Assembly: GCA_026545225.1 (NCBI GenBank)
Contig: CM048847.1
Coordinates: 12,208,501 to 12,272,500, forward strand
DNA from: Cornus controversa
Taxonomy: Eukaryota; Streptophyta; Magnoliopsida; Cornales; Cornaceae
DNA length: 64,000 bases
Direction: 5' to 3'
Below the pieces are notes generated by a model. That model made no database searches. It worked only from the letters and a program-made list of their open reading frames with translations, and was not told where the DNA came from. Of this stretch, positions 11,201 to 23,460 are shown piece by piece (position 1 is the stretch's first letter; each line of letters starts with the position of its first letter). Both the position numbers and the translations under genes were made by a program.

Positions 11201-14200
11201 GAAGCTTCTAATATTCATTTATTAATCCCCAAATTTAGAGTAGCAATCAAGAAATCAATCTCTTGCTTACTCAAGATTTAATAATAAAGCACTATGAAAA
11301 ATATATTAAAAAGGTAGATTTTCCTTCACTTTACTAGTGTAAAATTCTAAGCATTTTATGTATCCAATTTAATGAAAAACATAAGATCAAAGATTATCAC
11401 TTTTAAGAAATACAAACCCAAGCTTAGATTAATTATAATACTTTCTAACTACCACATATACATGATATAGATGGTGAAAGAATTATAAAATAATTAATCA
11501 CAAGAAGCGAAAATCATAAGCAATTAAATCATACACATGAGAATCAATTAATGAACAAAAGAACTTCACTTCAATAATGAATGTTTCCTCCTCAACTTTA
11601 GTTGAGGAGTTTAGTTATACATGGTAGAAGAAGAAGATAACAAAATGATAAAAGACATAATGAATAAATAAAACCCGGATTGTTTCTGTCTTCTCTGCTT
11701 GGCCTCCACTTCTTTTATCCTCCAAAAACAGCTTCTAATTCGTCACTTTATACTCCACGAGAATACATAAAGTCCTAAGCCAATTAGGAGATAAAGTTCT
11801 AATCCTATTAGGAGATAATTAGGGTTTTCCCGTAGCCCTAAATAGGTATATTTTTCTGCTGACATTCGGCCCAAGTTTTGACCCAGTAGAAGTCTGATTC
11901 ATGAAATTTACATGAAACACAAAAGTGTCCAGAATCGAATTTCGTTCAACTTATATGGAAATTAAGTTGAATTGACGCTCTACAATAAGACTTTCAGTCC
12001 ACTTTCCAAAACGGGATTAAAACTGGATTAAGTGCAGAATTGGGCTTCAGACCCATAACCTCCTTAAGCATTTATAATTCTCTTGGACCACTTTCTTGGG
12101 CTGTTTTGAGTTAAGATATGGAATTTAATGGATCCATTTGATGTAGGTTTCATATAATCCACTTGAATGTCTTCTTTAAAAGCCCACAAAATCATGGTTT
12201 TAACAGAAATAATTATTAAGGCCCTGAAAAGACAGAAAACACAAAAATAGAGTAAAATCGCAAATAAACTATTACTAAGAGAATAAAATATGCAAATTAA
12301 GAGGCTAGAATGCATAACATTCAACGCTGATCATCATACCTTTTAAGATAAACTTGTCCATTGTTGTCCAATAAAGAGGGATTGCTCATCTATTCTCAAC
12401 AATGGGAAGAATAGATTGGTCGAGAAATGCATGTCTTATAAATAGTAAGGCCTCATAGTTTTTTTTTTTAATCTGCATGGAGGCACTATTCGTCATTCAC
12501 TAAAAATTTATTTTTTTGAAAATTCGAGTGGAGATTATCCAGGATTTTCATGCAACATAAGAGGAGCTCATCAATCATCCTAGGTGTTACTATTTATGGC
12601 CTACTTCATTCCCATTGCCTTGTTATAATCATAAACGCAGTCCATTGCAATTGAAACAGAGAAAAAAACCTGAATATTTGTTCCACCTTTGAATTCGAAG
12701 CCGTCCATGTGATTGCTTTGTTGCCAGAGTAATTTGGCGTACTATCTTAAGCTACACCTAGTTTATTCCGTGTATAACACTGAAAACACACTGCAGTTTT
12801 TCTGGTATATATGAACTTTTTTAATAATGGAAATCCTTATAGTGCCTGATAGAACTGTTGCTTAAAATATTCGTTCAGATGGTCTGTTATTCTCCCGTTG
12901 AGTTGGGTTAAAGCCTTTTGGGTTCCTTTGGTCTCCAATGGTGCTCATGCCATAGGTTTGAGAGAGAAGCACTGGATTGCTTGTGAAGTAAGTACTTGCA
13001 CCTTACTTTGTTCAGTATCAGTATCAAGTTGTAAATTTCAGTCATAAGCTATTTCTTTGTCAGGTTGGGTTGCCATATTTTCCTTCAGATTTTCCTGATT
13101 GCAGAGCATACTCTTGCTTCATGGCAGCTGAAGCAGCAGCCGCTGATCAGAAAGCAAAACTTCGTCCTCCTGCCATGAGAGGCTTTGATGTCCCTATTCC
13201 ACCTCCATGGGATTGTGTTCGGTTTGCTTTTGACAAAAAATCATCTACAGTGGGAGATGCTCAAAGTCATTTCGATGAACTCTATACTAAAAATACAGTT
13301 GACAGCAACTCATTGACAATACCAGATTGTGAAAATTGTGAGACAGCAGCACTTGGTGCTCATGTTGTGTCATTTGAGGGATTCATAGCAAGAACGTCCT
13401 ATATGCTGTCTGAGTTCTTGAATAATATCAACGTGGATCATTTGCTTTTATTCCCTAACATGCCCGATAGTAAGAAACGCATTTCTAAGTTTATAAAGGA
13501 TGAAGGAAAGCTCAGCTGGGGTCAAAATCGGGGCATCTCCCTAAAATATTATGATAATAAACTATGTTTCCTTAGAGTTCTTCTCCACCCTTACAAGAAA
13601 GGTGTTTTTGAAGAGGGAGCAGTGGTTTGTGCACCTCACTTTACTGATGTAACATCATGGATGTCCAGGTAGCTTCTCTTTAAGCTTTTTTCACGTATCT
13701 TTACTTGTTCCTCTTATTGATAATATATAGACATTTCATAATTTTTAAGGTATCATTTAAATGATTTGCTTACCAGTATGAAAAATCTTTGCTTCTTCTT
13801 CGGGGGTTCTACTCCCTCAGGGGAGGGGGTTTTGTGGGTTTCTGGGACAAGAAATTAATTGTTACAGATTCTGTTTTTCAGGAAAGTAGTTGTTCTGCAG
13901 ATGATCTAATTATACAATTTTCTTTTTCAATTTATATTAATCAGATCGCAATCCCTTCAGCCCAACTTATTGGGAGTATATACAATTTTGTGATTCTAAT
14001 GGGTTTTCCATTAGGAATTTGTATCTATGAGTTTCTGTTTGAAGCTTTCTCAATATTTTTTCCCCTTTTTCCCAAAAGAGGAGGGGGGACAGAACTTCTG
14101 CTGTGCCTAGTAATATTACAGGTCCAGGCTATCATCATTCTTGGGCCAGTTTGTCAACTCTGATATTCATTTTATCATAATTATGCGTGTATTAAAATTG

Positions 14201-14781
14201 AACCCAAAAAAAAAAAGGGGGAAAAGAAGAAAACAAGGGTTGTCAAGTATGCCTTCAACTAAACGACTCTGCTTCTGAATGATGCAGATCAAGCAGTAAT
14301 GATGGAGAAATTCAAATACCTGAGTCCTCATTGAGATCATTCTTTGTACAACAACCATCTGGTAAATGGGAACTTCAGATACCGGATGATCCTGTAGCCA
14401 GGGAATCTCATAGGTGGCCAATTGGTTTTGTCACAACCGGATTTGTCGGAGGAAGGTTAGTATCACTTGTCTTCTGCCACATCTCAAAGAATTCATACAG
14501 ACAGCATTTTGATATCTCTAGGACCCAATTTTTTTGGTTATTTCTTTATATTTGATTAAATTTGGTATCTATGTATATGCAGCAAGAAGCCAGTGGCGGG
14601 CGCTATATGTGAGGCGGTCTGTCTTGCTCGGCTTAGAGAAGAGCAGTGGAATTCGATGGCCGTGAAGAAAAGAAGGAAGGAGATATTTGTCTTGGTTAGG
14701 AATCCGAGATCTACGGCATATAGACTTGCTCTTGCTACCATTGTCCTGGAACGTTGGGAAGAAGATCTGGAGTACATGTGA
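8235..14781 (+). CDS. POP1: POP1, subunit of ribonuclease P / RNase MRP (ten coding exons)
   Basis: Joining exons 8235-8680, 8917-9013, 9235-9342, 9423-9653, 9919-10037, 10207-10647, 12879-12987, 13064-13668, 14288-14455 and 14583-14781 gives 840 codons and a stop, with every phase matching. POP1 is the largest, RNA-contacting protein of nuclear RNase P and RNase MRP, which mature tRNA 5' ends and pre-rRNA. Exon 1 holds the POP1 N-domain: NVQKFAESRSSELETLHSI, Arg/Lys-rich RRNKRRRTTG, then RLRTHIWHAKRFAMTKLWG (ending LGLQGRGRGSRALLK across exons 1-2). Exons 7-8 (residues about 481-560) carry the POPLD domain, WSVILPLSWVKAFWVPLV to AYSCFMAAEAAAADQ. The C-terminus has HRWPIGFVTTGFVGGSKKP and ends ERWEEDLEYM. 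The start is the first ATG in frame with homologous sequence. Intron 2 is GC-AG; intron 6 is 2.2 kb because of an inserted repeat. No frameshift or stop: likely functional. Confidence 0.93.
9014..9234 (+). other. GC-AG intron in POP1 (intron 2)
   Basis: The donor is GAG|GCAAGC and the acceptor TTCCAG|GATTC. Phase 0 is required to read QLEGPE then DSLLAVLRMILV, the conserved POP1 order, and no GT near the site keeps the frame. GC-AG introns are about one percent of plant introns. Confidence 0.8.
10945..12342 (+). mobile_element. Non-coding repeat insertion in POP1 intron 6
   Basis: The block opens with TCGCAAGTGTACGAATC and GGCAAGAACGAGGTCGAACC, a phrase I know from many dispersed non-coding plant LTR-type repeats, and seems to end near GATCATCATACC. 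It has no long frame. It explains why this intron is 2231 bp while the others are 75-620 bp. Both borders are approximate; no target duplication was identified. Confidence 0.5.
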
Positions 14782-17040
14782 GCTGCTTTCGGTCCTCGGT
14801 AGGTTTTAATCTTATATAATGCAGGACACTGAAATGTGTCGCACAAAATTTTGCTTAGCCATGTCTAGTTGGGTATTTATATGAGAATTAGATGACACAT
14901 TGTGCTATAAAGTATAAACAAGGTTCATTCGAATTATTCTTATTGTTTACTACATTTGAGTTTGTGGTATGTACTTCCACTCCTCACGCCTGTTTGGTTT
15001 AGTTTTGTGAGCATAGAAAGTTTTGAAAGAATTGAAAGTTGCAAAAAAAATACATTGCAAAAATTTGTTTGACCGACCGTTTTCTGTTAATCAGTTCCTT
15101 GTTTTGAAAGAATGACTTGAAACATTCAGTTCCTTGTTTCGCAAATTTACATGCTTATTTTGGTCAAGAATTCAAACAGTGGATGGTTATAAATTCCATG
15201 CATTTTTTTTTTATTATTTTTTTATTTTATGGAAACTTTGTTGCATTCTCACTTCAAGAAATTATTTTCTAATAAATGTAGTAACCAGAAAGCGTATAGA
15301 TTCTAAAAATAAAAGAACTTCTATATATATAGTGTAATAGTTGCTTTGTAAACACATTATATTGATATAATTTAATGCATTATATATATATATATATATT
15401 AAACAACACCACCGCCGTTTTTTTTCTCATTTATCATAGTACGATAAAATTTCAACTGATCCATTTTTGAAGTGGAGTAAAATATTCTCAATTTTCTTTT
15501 TATCACCAAGTTTCTTCACTATTTTCAATTTGTTTGAATTTTTGAAAATAAATCTAATTTAACTTCTTCTTTTTCTTCAAAAACGAACATGTCAAATCTT
15601 CTAATAATTTACAATTTATTTTAATATTTGAATTATCATGTTAATTTTTCACATTTTATTTAAAATTTATAAATTAGTCAACAAATTTATAAAAGAGTTA
15701 TGCTACTTCTACTGAGCTGGGTTTAGTGACTCAGCATAAATTGTGGAGCCCATGCACATGTGCACTCTCTCTCACCTATCACAACTGAATTGTAATGGGT
15801 CATTTTCACCGCTAAAGCACTTCTTTGGCATTTATTTTTGGTTTTTCTTAAAGAAGAACAAGTGTTTGGTTATAGGGTGTTTTGAATAGAATCAAAAACA
15901 TATTTGACAAGAAAAATCTGTTTTAAGTTTTTTTAAACAAAAACTGTTTGTAAGTCCAATTGTTGACAAAAAAGAAAAATTGAAGCAGAAATTAATAAAC
16001 ATTTTTGGCATAAACTTGTTTGAGGGTTTTGTTTTAAAATATTTATATTATTATATATAATTAAAATTTATTATAATTTACCATTATTGTTATTTTCCAA
16101 TATTTAGACACAATTTGTATGGATAAATTCTTTTTTTTTTTTTTAACATTTGTTGAAAAATTCACAAATTTTGTAAATATTTTTTTTTAAAAATTAACAT
16201 ACTGCAAATTCTGTTATTTCCATAAATCAATCTTGCACAAGTTTAAATATATTTACATTTCAAACACCAATGCTCCATTTGGTTTGATGGAATGGAGAAA
16301 ATAAATAAATAAATAAAAGTAAAGGAAATGTAAAATTTATGATCATTTTTGAAGTTTGGTTAGTAAGAAATTTTGGAAAAAAATTACTTCTCATAACTAC
16401 CTAGTTTTTTTTTAATAAAATTTTCTTACAATTCTTTTTTAATTTCTTGAGAAAGTTTTATGGACTTATAATAATACCCTTTCTTTTATTATTTCATGTT
16501 ATTCAAACCATAAAATAGTAATTTCTTATAATTTTTTTTGAAAATTTTCATACTAATAAAATACACAATGAAAAATTTAGTTTCATTCACTTCACTTCTT
16601 TTTGCTTTCACTTTTCACTATTAATTTCCATATAACTAAAAGGAGACCAAGGGCCTATTTGGTTTAAATTCTTTTTTAGTTTTGGGAAAAAGAAGTTTCT
16701 CAACTAATTATGGGAATATAAAATAGTTTTAAAAAATTAAAAGCACTATATATTTTTTACTCTATATTTAAAAATTATAAGACTTGTTTGGTTCAAAAGT
16801 ACCGGGCATGTTAGGTCTATTCATATGTATACATAAAACAAAACCATAAGAATATGAAATAAGGCTTTTTTTGGTCAATTGACAATCAAATGAATTTTTA
16901 ACTGTTTTTAGTTTTTAAGTTATCTGAAACATAAAACTTTTCTAAAAAGTTCTCTAATGGTAAACCTTTTAAACAGTACGAGAATATTTTTCCAACACTC
17001 GTTTTCTAAGGGAGAGAATATTTTCCTAACTCTTGATTCA
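14782..17040. other. 3' region of POP1 and AT-rich intergenic DNA
   Basis: After the stop come about 200 bp likely to be 3' UTR. The rest is AT-rich with A/T homopolymers, a short (TA)n at about 15382-15400, and words such as CCTGTTTGGTTT and CTATTTGGTTTAAA often found in old MITEs. No gene and no paired ends recognised. Confidence 0.5.
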
Positions 17041-17059
17041 AAAAAAAAAAAAGAAAACC

Positions 17060-17803
17060 CTAGAGCTTGTTCGACATGCGTTTTATTTTGATTTTTTCTA
17101 TTTTTGTTTTGATACTATAGCGAATAACTAAAACAAAGCACGTTTGGTAGCGTCCGTTGTGCTTTGAATAGTGTCAAAATGTTTCAAAATTTTGGGCCAA
17201 AATTGAAAATACCAAAATAGTGTCAAAATGTTTCAAAAATGGCCAAAATTGACTTGCCAAAAAGTTCACCGGAAAGTGCAGTTCGTCGGAAATTCAACAG
17301 AGAAGATGACTGGAACAGTGCAGGTCGCCGGAATCTCACGCACGTAATTTCTGGCGGCACGTGAGGGTGCATGAAACCTCTTCGGGCTTCTATTTTTACG
17401 CCATTGTATTCATCTTGATCCTATGGACCTTCTAGTGTGATCAAAATGTTGTTTTGATCACTTTCATTTATGTGCAGTTGGCTTGGGTGAATCTGTTTTC
17501 TCTTCTTCCTTGCTCTGATACCTCTGTTAGTGGCATAGATCAAACACAAATCACTTATGGTGATTTCTATAACACAAAAGAATCGACTGAGAGAACAAAA
17601 ACAACACAATTTATTGAGGTGACGAGGAGGTGATGGGTCTTCAGGTATAGTGAGGTTGTGGTGATGGTGGTAGGCTGGTGGTGATGTATGGAGGTGCCGA
17701 GGAGGTAAAGAAAAAAAGAAGAAGAAAAAGTTGAGGGGGAGAGGAGAGAAAAAGAGCCTACATATATGCATTTGTATATCTATAATCTTATTATAATATG
17801 AAA

Positions 17804-17845
<42 letters not shown>

Positions 17846-17870
17846 TTTATGGGCATTTTGGTCCTTTCAA
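17060..17870 (-). mobile_element. Ty1/copia LTR and leader remnant
   Basis: On the minus strand an LTR-like stretch (about 17870 to 17530) ends CTAACAGAGG and runs into TATCAGAGC (plus-strand GCTCTGATACC at 17513-17523), the usual primer-binding site matching initiator Met-tRNA. Beyond it is leader DNA (17510-17060) without an intact gag. It sits immediately left of the duplicated PPR copy. Confidence 0.55.
17807..17843. repeat. (AT)n microsatellite
   Basis: About 18 AT units, inside the copia LTR remnant. Confidence 0.9.
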
Positions 17871-18032
17871 TTAAATTTTTCGACAAAACTAACCGAATTC
17901 TGGATGAAGGGGGACTTTGTCATAACGGTACATACTTCAGGAGATGTCATTATAACAAAATTTATTAATTTGATGTCGGGTGTAATTAGGCCAAACCTCA
18001 AGAGAGTTCACTGTAATTTACCTGATTATCGA

Positions 18033-20802
18033 ATTCACAATTTATCACTTTGCTCACCAGAGTCCCAGTGAAAGTTTCACACGGATAGGTATTGTCTGCG
18101 TCTTCTAGTAGCTCCTCCTCTTCTTCTCTTACAAAGGCTAAATCTCAGCACTACTTCAGAGAAAGACTGACATCGCCGCCTTAATAAATTCCTCATTTCC
18201 AGGTAAGTCCTCGGCCTCTCTTACGAGCTCCAAAAACCCTTATCTGTCACTCTGAATTCAGCTCTTTAAAATCCTAGAATTTAGTGAAGATAGAACTGTT
18301 TTATTACTGAATTGGGTCTCAAAATTAGAAGGAACGTTTGAATCTTCTTCCATGAATGCGGTTTTTAGGATTCGGACTCGTGTGTGGTTTTTTTGTTCTT
18401 CCTCTTAATGGGTATTTCTATACCCATTCGACTGCACGAATCGAAGCATTTGGAGCTCTCTGTAATTGGGTTTACCAATTTCTTAGCTTTATTGGAGGCA
18501 AAAAGGTTCCAGACATAATGGATAGTTCCCATTTCTTGATTAGCATTCATAATGTATTCTATAGCATTATTTGGTCGAATGGTTGTTCAGAACTTTTATT
18601 GTTTTTTCGGTATTTCGCGATCCTTATGTAGTCGTACCTTTAATGGGGATGGCAATGATGATGGGTTCAGAAGCGTTGAGGAATCCTTGAATGAGACTTG
18701 AAAAAGTTTTGATATTGATTTTGTTTTGTTAGAAAAACCTCATTCTGATGAGTTACCAGGTTGTACAGGAGGCGATCGCAGTTTTGATAGGCATTCGCAG
18801 GGGAATTTCTCCGTGAGACAGAGTTATTTTGAGAATGTGAGAATCAATGCTGAGAGGGTTCTTGAAATACTTCAACAATATAGTCCTGGGTTTGATGTGA
18901 AAGTGACTTTACAGTATTCTCAGATAAGGGTTTCGAGCCTTCTTGTGAGAGAAGTTCTTATAGGGATCTTGAAAATGATAAATTATGCGAATAAGAACCG
19001 GTGTGCAAAGCTGGGTTACAAGTTCTTTGTATGGTCTGGTCAACAAGAGAATTACAGGCATACAACAAATACATACCATTTGATAATGAAGATATTTGCA
19101 GACTCTGAGGAATTCAAGGCAATGTGGAGACTAGTTGATGAGATGATTGAAAAAGGATTCCCCACCACTGCGCGCACATTTAACATATTGATATGCGCTT
19201 GTGGCGAGGCAGGCTTAGGCAGGAAAGTTGTGGAGAGGTTTATCAAGTCAAAGACGTTTAATTATAGGCCATTCAATCATTCATTCAATGCAATTTTATA
19301 TTCCCTTCTTTCTGTAAACCAATACAGGTTGATTGAGTGGGTGTATCAGCAGATGTTAATTGAGGGACATTCCCCTGATATTTTAACTTATAATATACTT
19401 ATGTGTACAAAGTATAGGTTAGGGAAGCTGGATCAGTTCCACAGATTGTTGGATGAAATGGGCAGGAATGGATTTTCACCGGATTTCCATACATTCAACA
19501 TTCTTCTCCATGTTCTTGGAAAAGGGGACAAACCGCTTGCAGCACTTAATCTTTTGAACCACATGAGGGAAATGGGTATTGATCCAAGTGTTCTTCACTT
19601 CACCACATTAATAGATGGTCTTAGTCGGGCCGGTAATCTGGATGCCTGCAAGTATTTTTTTGATGAGATGATTAAGAATGGGTGTGTGCCAAATGTGGTC
19701 TGTTACACGGTTATGATCACAGGATATATTGTGGCAGGGGAGCTTGAAATGGCTCAGGGATTGTTCAATTAGATGATCATCAATGGACAGATGCCAAATG
19801 TATTTACTTACAATTCCATGATCTGTGGGCTCTGTATGGCAAGGAAGTTTGAGGAGGCATGTTTGATGCTCACAGAAATGAAATCCAGAGGTTGTAATCT
19901 GAATTTTCTTGTGTATAGTACCCTAGTGAGTAATCTGCGAAATGCTGGAAAGCTCTCTGAAGCTCATGAAGTAATAAGACATTTGGTTGAGAAGGGGCAG
20001 TACATCCATCTCCTCTCGAAGTTCAAGCGATATAGGAGATGCTAAAGTGATAAAATATGTGAATCTAGGGTTATTCTGATGTAACTTTATTGGGAAAATT
20101 CAAATTGTTTCAGCTCAATAATACCTTTTGTCTATTGCTTGCTTCAGATGTCATGTAAGTTCTAATGGTATCATTATTTTGATAGTCTTTTTCAATGATA
20201 TGCATAATTTATTTTCATTCACATGCGTATTACGTGGTTGAATTGACAAATAAAAAGAAATTAAGAAATACACTTTTACCAGGTTTTCACTAATCAATGA
20301 GATGCTTTCTTATTCCAGTGGGTTTATTTTAGGAGTTAACTTCTTATTTGTAGTACAAATTTTGATTTTGCACTTTGCTATCATGAATTTTTCTACTTTC
20401 TTTGCTGCTTTTGGTTTGGATTTAGCACTTCTCATATACTTTAGATGTTGAATTAGTTTACATAAGTGTGTTTCAGTGGTGCAACACTTAAACTTTAACA
20501 AGAGGCAAGAGTTTTTTTTTTTGTAATATAACGAAGGTCTAAGGTCTGATAATCATTATTTGAACCACTGAGCAGCATCCACCAAAGCTATCAAAAAGGG
20601 TAAAAGAAAAGCAGGTGGTGGGAGTGTTATGTATGCTTTTGGATTATAAGAATAAATGACAAGGAAAAGAATAAACCTTACATTGTTGGCTGAGAACTGG
20701 GCCAATTCCCACTTTTGAAGCATCACAATTAATCAACTTCAAAAGCTTTGTCAAAATCCGATAATGCAAGAATAGGAGTTCGGTGACTTTCTTCATGATT
20801 TC
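18033..20802 (+). repeat. Segmental duplication, copy 2
   Basis: Direct copy of 1537-4297. The left junction follows CCTGATTATCGAATT, unrelated to the DNA upstream of copy 1, so the promoter motifs at 1301-1425 are missing. The right junction is at about 20802, where this copy runs on without a break into the minus-strand gypsy element. Confidence 0.9.
18552..20045 (+). pseudogene. PPR pseudogene, duplicate of the gene at 2057-3550
   Basis: Same length and register as the intact copy, start ATG at 18552, stop at 20043-20045. Two nonsense changes break it: TGG to TGA at codon 50 (18699-18701) and GAG to TAG at codon 407 (19770-19772). An internal ATG after the first stop could only give a protein lacking the presequence and cut off before the last two or three repeats. 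Some twenty further amino-acid differences from copy 1 are scattered over all repeats, which fits loss of constraint. Without the AGCCCA/telo-box promoter it was probably silent from birth. Confidence 0.9.
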
Positions 20803-21262
20803 AAAGCTCTTTTATGCCTCTTCCGACCACTTATAAGTTCTTCCCTTTAAACATATAGTGATTAGAGCAACGATTATGCTGAATCCCTGATAGATGAAGC
20901 AAGACCGTGAAAACTTCGAATGTCATGAAGTGACGTATGGATTGTGAAGCCTTTGATTGCCTCCACCGTGGTTGGATCCATCTTTATGCCTTCATCAAAA
21001 AAAATTTAACCTAGGAAGATGAGGCTATTTGTAAAAAAAAGTGACACTTCTTCAAGTTGACGTAAAAATTTTGCTCCCTTAGAACTTGGAAAACTTGGTG
21101 AAGATGCTCAAAGTGATACTTTTGAGTGGTGCTGTAAACAAGGATGTCTTAAATAAACATCAACAAATCTACCAAAAACATGAATCATAAGGCACATAAA
21201 AATACTAGGATCATTAGAAAGGCCAAAAGGCATAACCATTCATTCGGATAGTCCATCCCTTC
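20550..21262 (-). pseudogene. Gypsy reverse transcriptase (C-terminal part) and RNase H remnant
   Basis: Read on the minus strand from 21262: YAFWPF (from VMPFGL), then a line matching '..FMCLMIHVFGRFVDVYL' and 'VFQVLREQNFYVNLKKCHFFLQ', then IQPRW, the thumb region, and at 20760-20690 NCDASKVGIGPVLS of RNase H. Several stops and frameshifts. It is the 3' half of the same element whose 5' half lies at 22859-25040; the two are parted by foreign DNA. Confidence 0.7.
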
Positions 21263-22850
21263 TTGAAGGTTGTTTTCCATTCATCTTTTACACCTCGTTT
21301 GGATTTAGGGACTTAGAAAGAAAAGAATGGAGAGGTTATGCCTTTTGGAAAGGCCAAAAGGTACAACTAGTGATCGTCACAAGCTCAATACCTGCTGATT
21401 AGAGTTGAACATCACTTAGGTCGGGTAAGTGAGCTTGAGTACAATTATTTTTGAACAAGGTTTGTAAATATTTTCAAGAGTAAAAATATGTTTTGAAAAC
21501 TTTGGAATATGATTTGAGTGGGCCTTGAAACAATATCCACATATATATGGTGTTGTATTAGAGTTGAACATCACTTAGGTCAAGTAAGTGAGCTTGAGTA
21601 CAATTATTTTTGAACAAGGTTTGTAAATATTTTCAAGAGTAAAAATATGTTTTGAAAAATTTGGAATATGATTTGAGTGGGCCTTGCAACAATATCCACA
21701 TATAGTGTTGTATTCAGCTAAATTCTAACCTCTCTTATTTTTGTAATATTTCATCCATACTAGTTTTGAGATAACTTTTATACGGTCAAATACTAATCTC
21801 GATAAGCTTTTCAATGATATATTATTTATTTAATTTCAAGTTCATTTGACCACTCAACAAAGTTCAGAAAGTCAGGTCTTCTATGCAGTCATTGAAAAAT
21901 TTTCAGAAACAAGTACAACCAGTTGGACATATTCTAGAACCGGTTGAACATGGTTTTGTTTTGAAAATTTGAGTTGGTAGAATACCTTAGAACTGGTTGG
22001 ACCAAATTTAGAACTAGTTGAATGTGTTTTAATTTGATATGGAAACTACTTGTTTGACTAGATTTTGTTTCCAACTCCAAGCCAAACTCAAGAAACGTCC
22101 TCTAATGTTTTTAGACCTCTTTTACAATACTTTTAAGGACTCTCTTACTTATAAGTACTCAACTTTGATAAGGATTTGGAACAAGAACTTATATAAGTTA
22201 TTATTGAATATTTATGAAGTTCTAAGAGAAAAATGAGATTTTTATGAGTTTGTTTCTTTTTATTCTAAGTACACATGTTCACATTCGAGTGTTTAGTGTG
22301 AATCTCTACATCTAAGTGACGGTATTGCGAGCCTATCTATGGGGTTATTCAATTCGATCAGAGTAGTGGAATTCATTTGCATCTTTGCACGGTTAGTGGA
22401 CACAAGATAATCAATCAATAGGAGAAGCAGATCATCGTGCGATGATTATGTTGACGTGGATCAGTGTTGCTGGTGATTCCGAAGGTGTTGGAGTCGGAGA
22501 ACACCAAGTGTTGAAGGTAAAATGATGACAGGTGATTCTGAAGGCACTGGAATCAATGACTTGTGGAGAGAAATTTTGAAGGCACTAAAACTCATTGTAC
22601 TCTCTCTCACATAAGTGGATTGTTTCGTCATAGATGGCTAGTCTCTGTAGCTTTTTCTTGGTGAGATTTTTCACGTAAAAATATGGTGTCATCTTTTTAC
22701 TTTTTTATTTTATTTGCTTGCTTGTGATTGATTTCTTGCACTCTAATTGGTTAAAATAAAAAATAATCTAAAAATCAATCAAACGAGCTAACAAGATTTA
22801 TTCACATCCCTCTAGGTCTTCCTACTGAGATTAAAATTCCACACCACTTC
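21262..22850 (+). mobile_element. LTR-like insertion splitting the gypsy element
   Basis: Non-coding DNA between the two halves of the minus-strand gypsy reverse transcriptase. It contains a 160-bp tandem duplication, a cluster of AACCGGTT-like words (21900-22030), and near 22700-22840 the pattern of a copia LTR 3' part (TTATTCACATCCCTCTAGGTC at the end). Borders are approximate and no target duplication was confirmed. Confidence 0.5.
21398..21713. repeat. 160-bp tandem duplication
   Basis: Units 21398-21557 and 21558-21713 both begin ATTAGAGTTGAACATCACTT and differ at only a few bases. Confidence 0.9.
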
Positions 22851-22858
22851 CACACAGT

Positions 22859-23460
22859 GTAACTCACACTTATACTTTCTCTCATCTTCAAGTCTATCTT
22901 GGTGAAGTAACGGGCTCCCTCAACTAGTCAAATGGGAATCAGACATCTATCCTTGGCAAAGGATAGCAATTCTTTAATGTGATCTTGTTAAGGGCGCAAT
23001 AATCCTAATCCACACACATGTGCCACGAGCCTTCTTCGGCACCAAGACCCTTCACGAGATAGGGCGAGGCTCGGTGCAACTCACACTTATACTTTCTCTC
23101 ATCAATCCCTTAGCCAAGAGACTAACTTGCCTTCGTAGTTCCTTAAGCTCCTTTGGGTTCATTTTTTAGGCTGGCTCTTTAAGAAGGACACCACTGGGGA
23201 AACATCAATGCAATGTTGAATCTCTCTCATGGGGGAAGGTTGGTTAGATTTTTCTTTGGAATTACATCTTGAAATTCTTGAAGAAGTTGTCTCATTCGAA
23301 AAGGGACGACATGTTTTTCCATCACCACAAGGCCGAAGGCCTCTTAAGTTTCCCCCCCATTCCTTATTAACTTCAAAATTTAGAGAACAAGTTAACTCCC
23401 TTCCCTTTTGAAGGTTTGGGAGTATAATACTTTTTGGTAGGGCCCAAAGCGACTTTAACA
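22859..23460 (-). pseudogene. Gypsy reverse transcriptase (N-terminal part) remnant
   Basis: Minus-strand reading gives MREIQHCIDVSPVVSFL, then MNPKELKELRRQVSLLAKGL, then VLVPKKARGTCVW and a degenerate ALNKITLKNCYPLPRIDV: the standard gypsy order before and into the reverse transcriptase fingers. A 26-bp phrase, AACTCACACTTATACTTTCT and following bases, occurs twice (22863 and 23079), a local duplication that disturbs the frame. Confidence 0.75.

Noticed and set aside
13789..14163. 124-codon plus-strand frame in the POP1 locus
   Set aside because: It lies wholly in intron 8 and has no POP1-like or other recognisable sequence.
23229..23411. Plus-strand frame opposite gypsy reverse transcriptase
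   Set aside because: Shadow of the minus-strand gypsy coding remnant.
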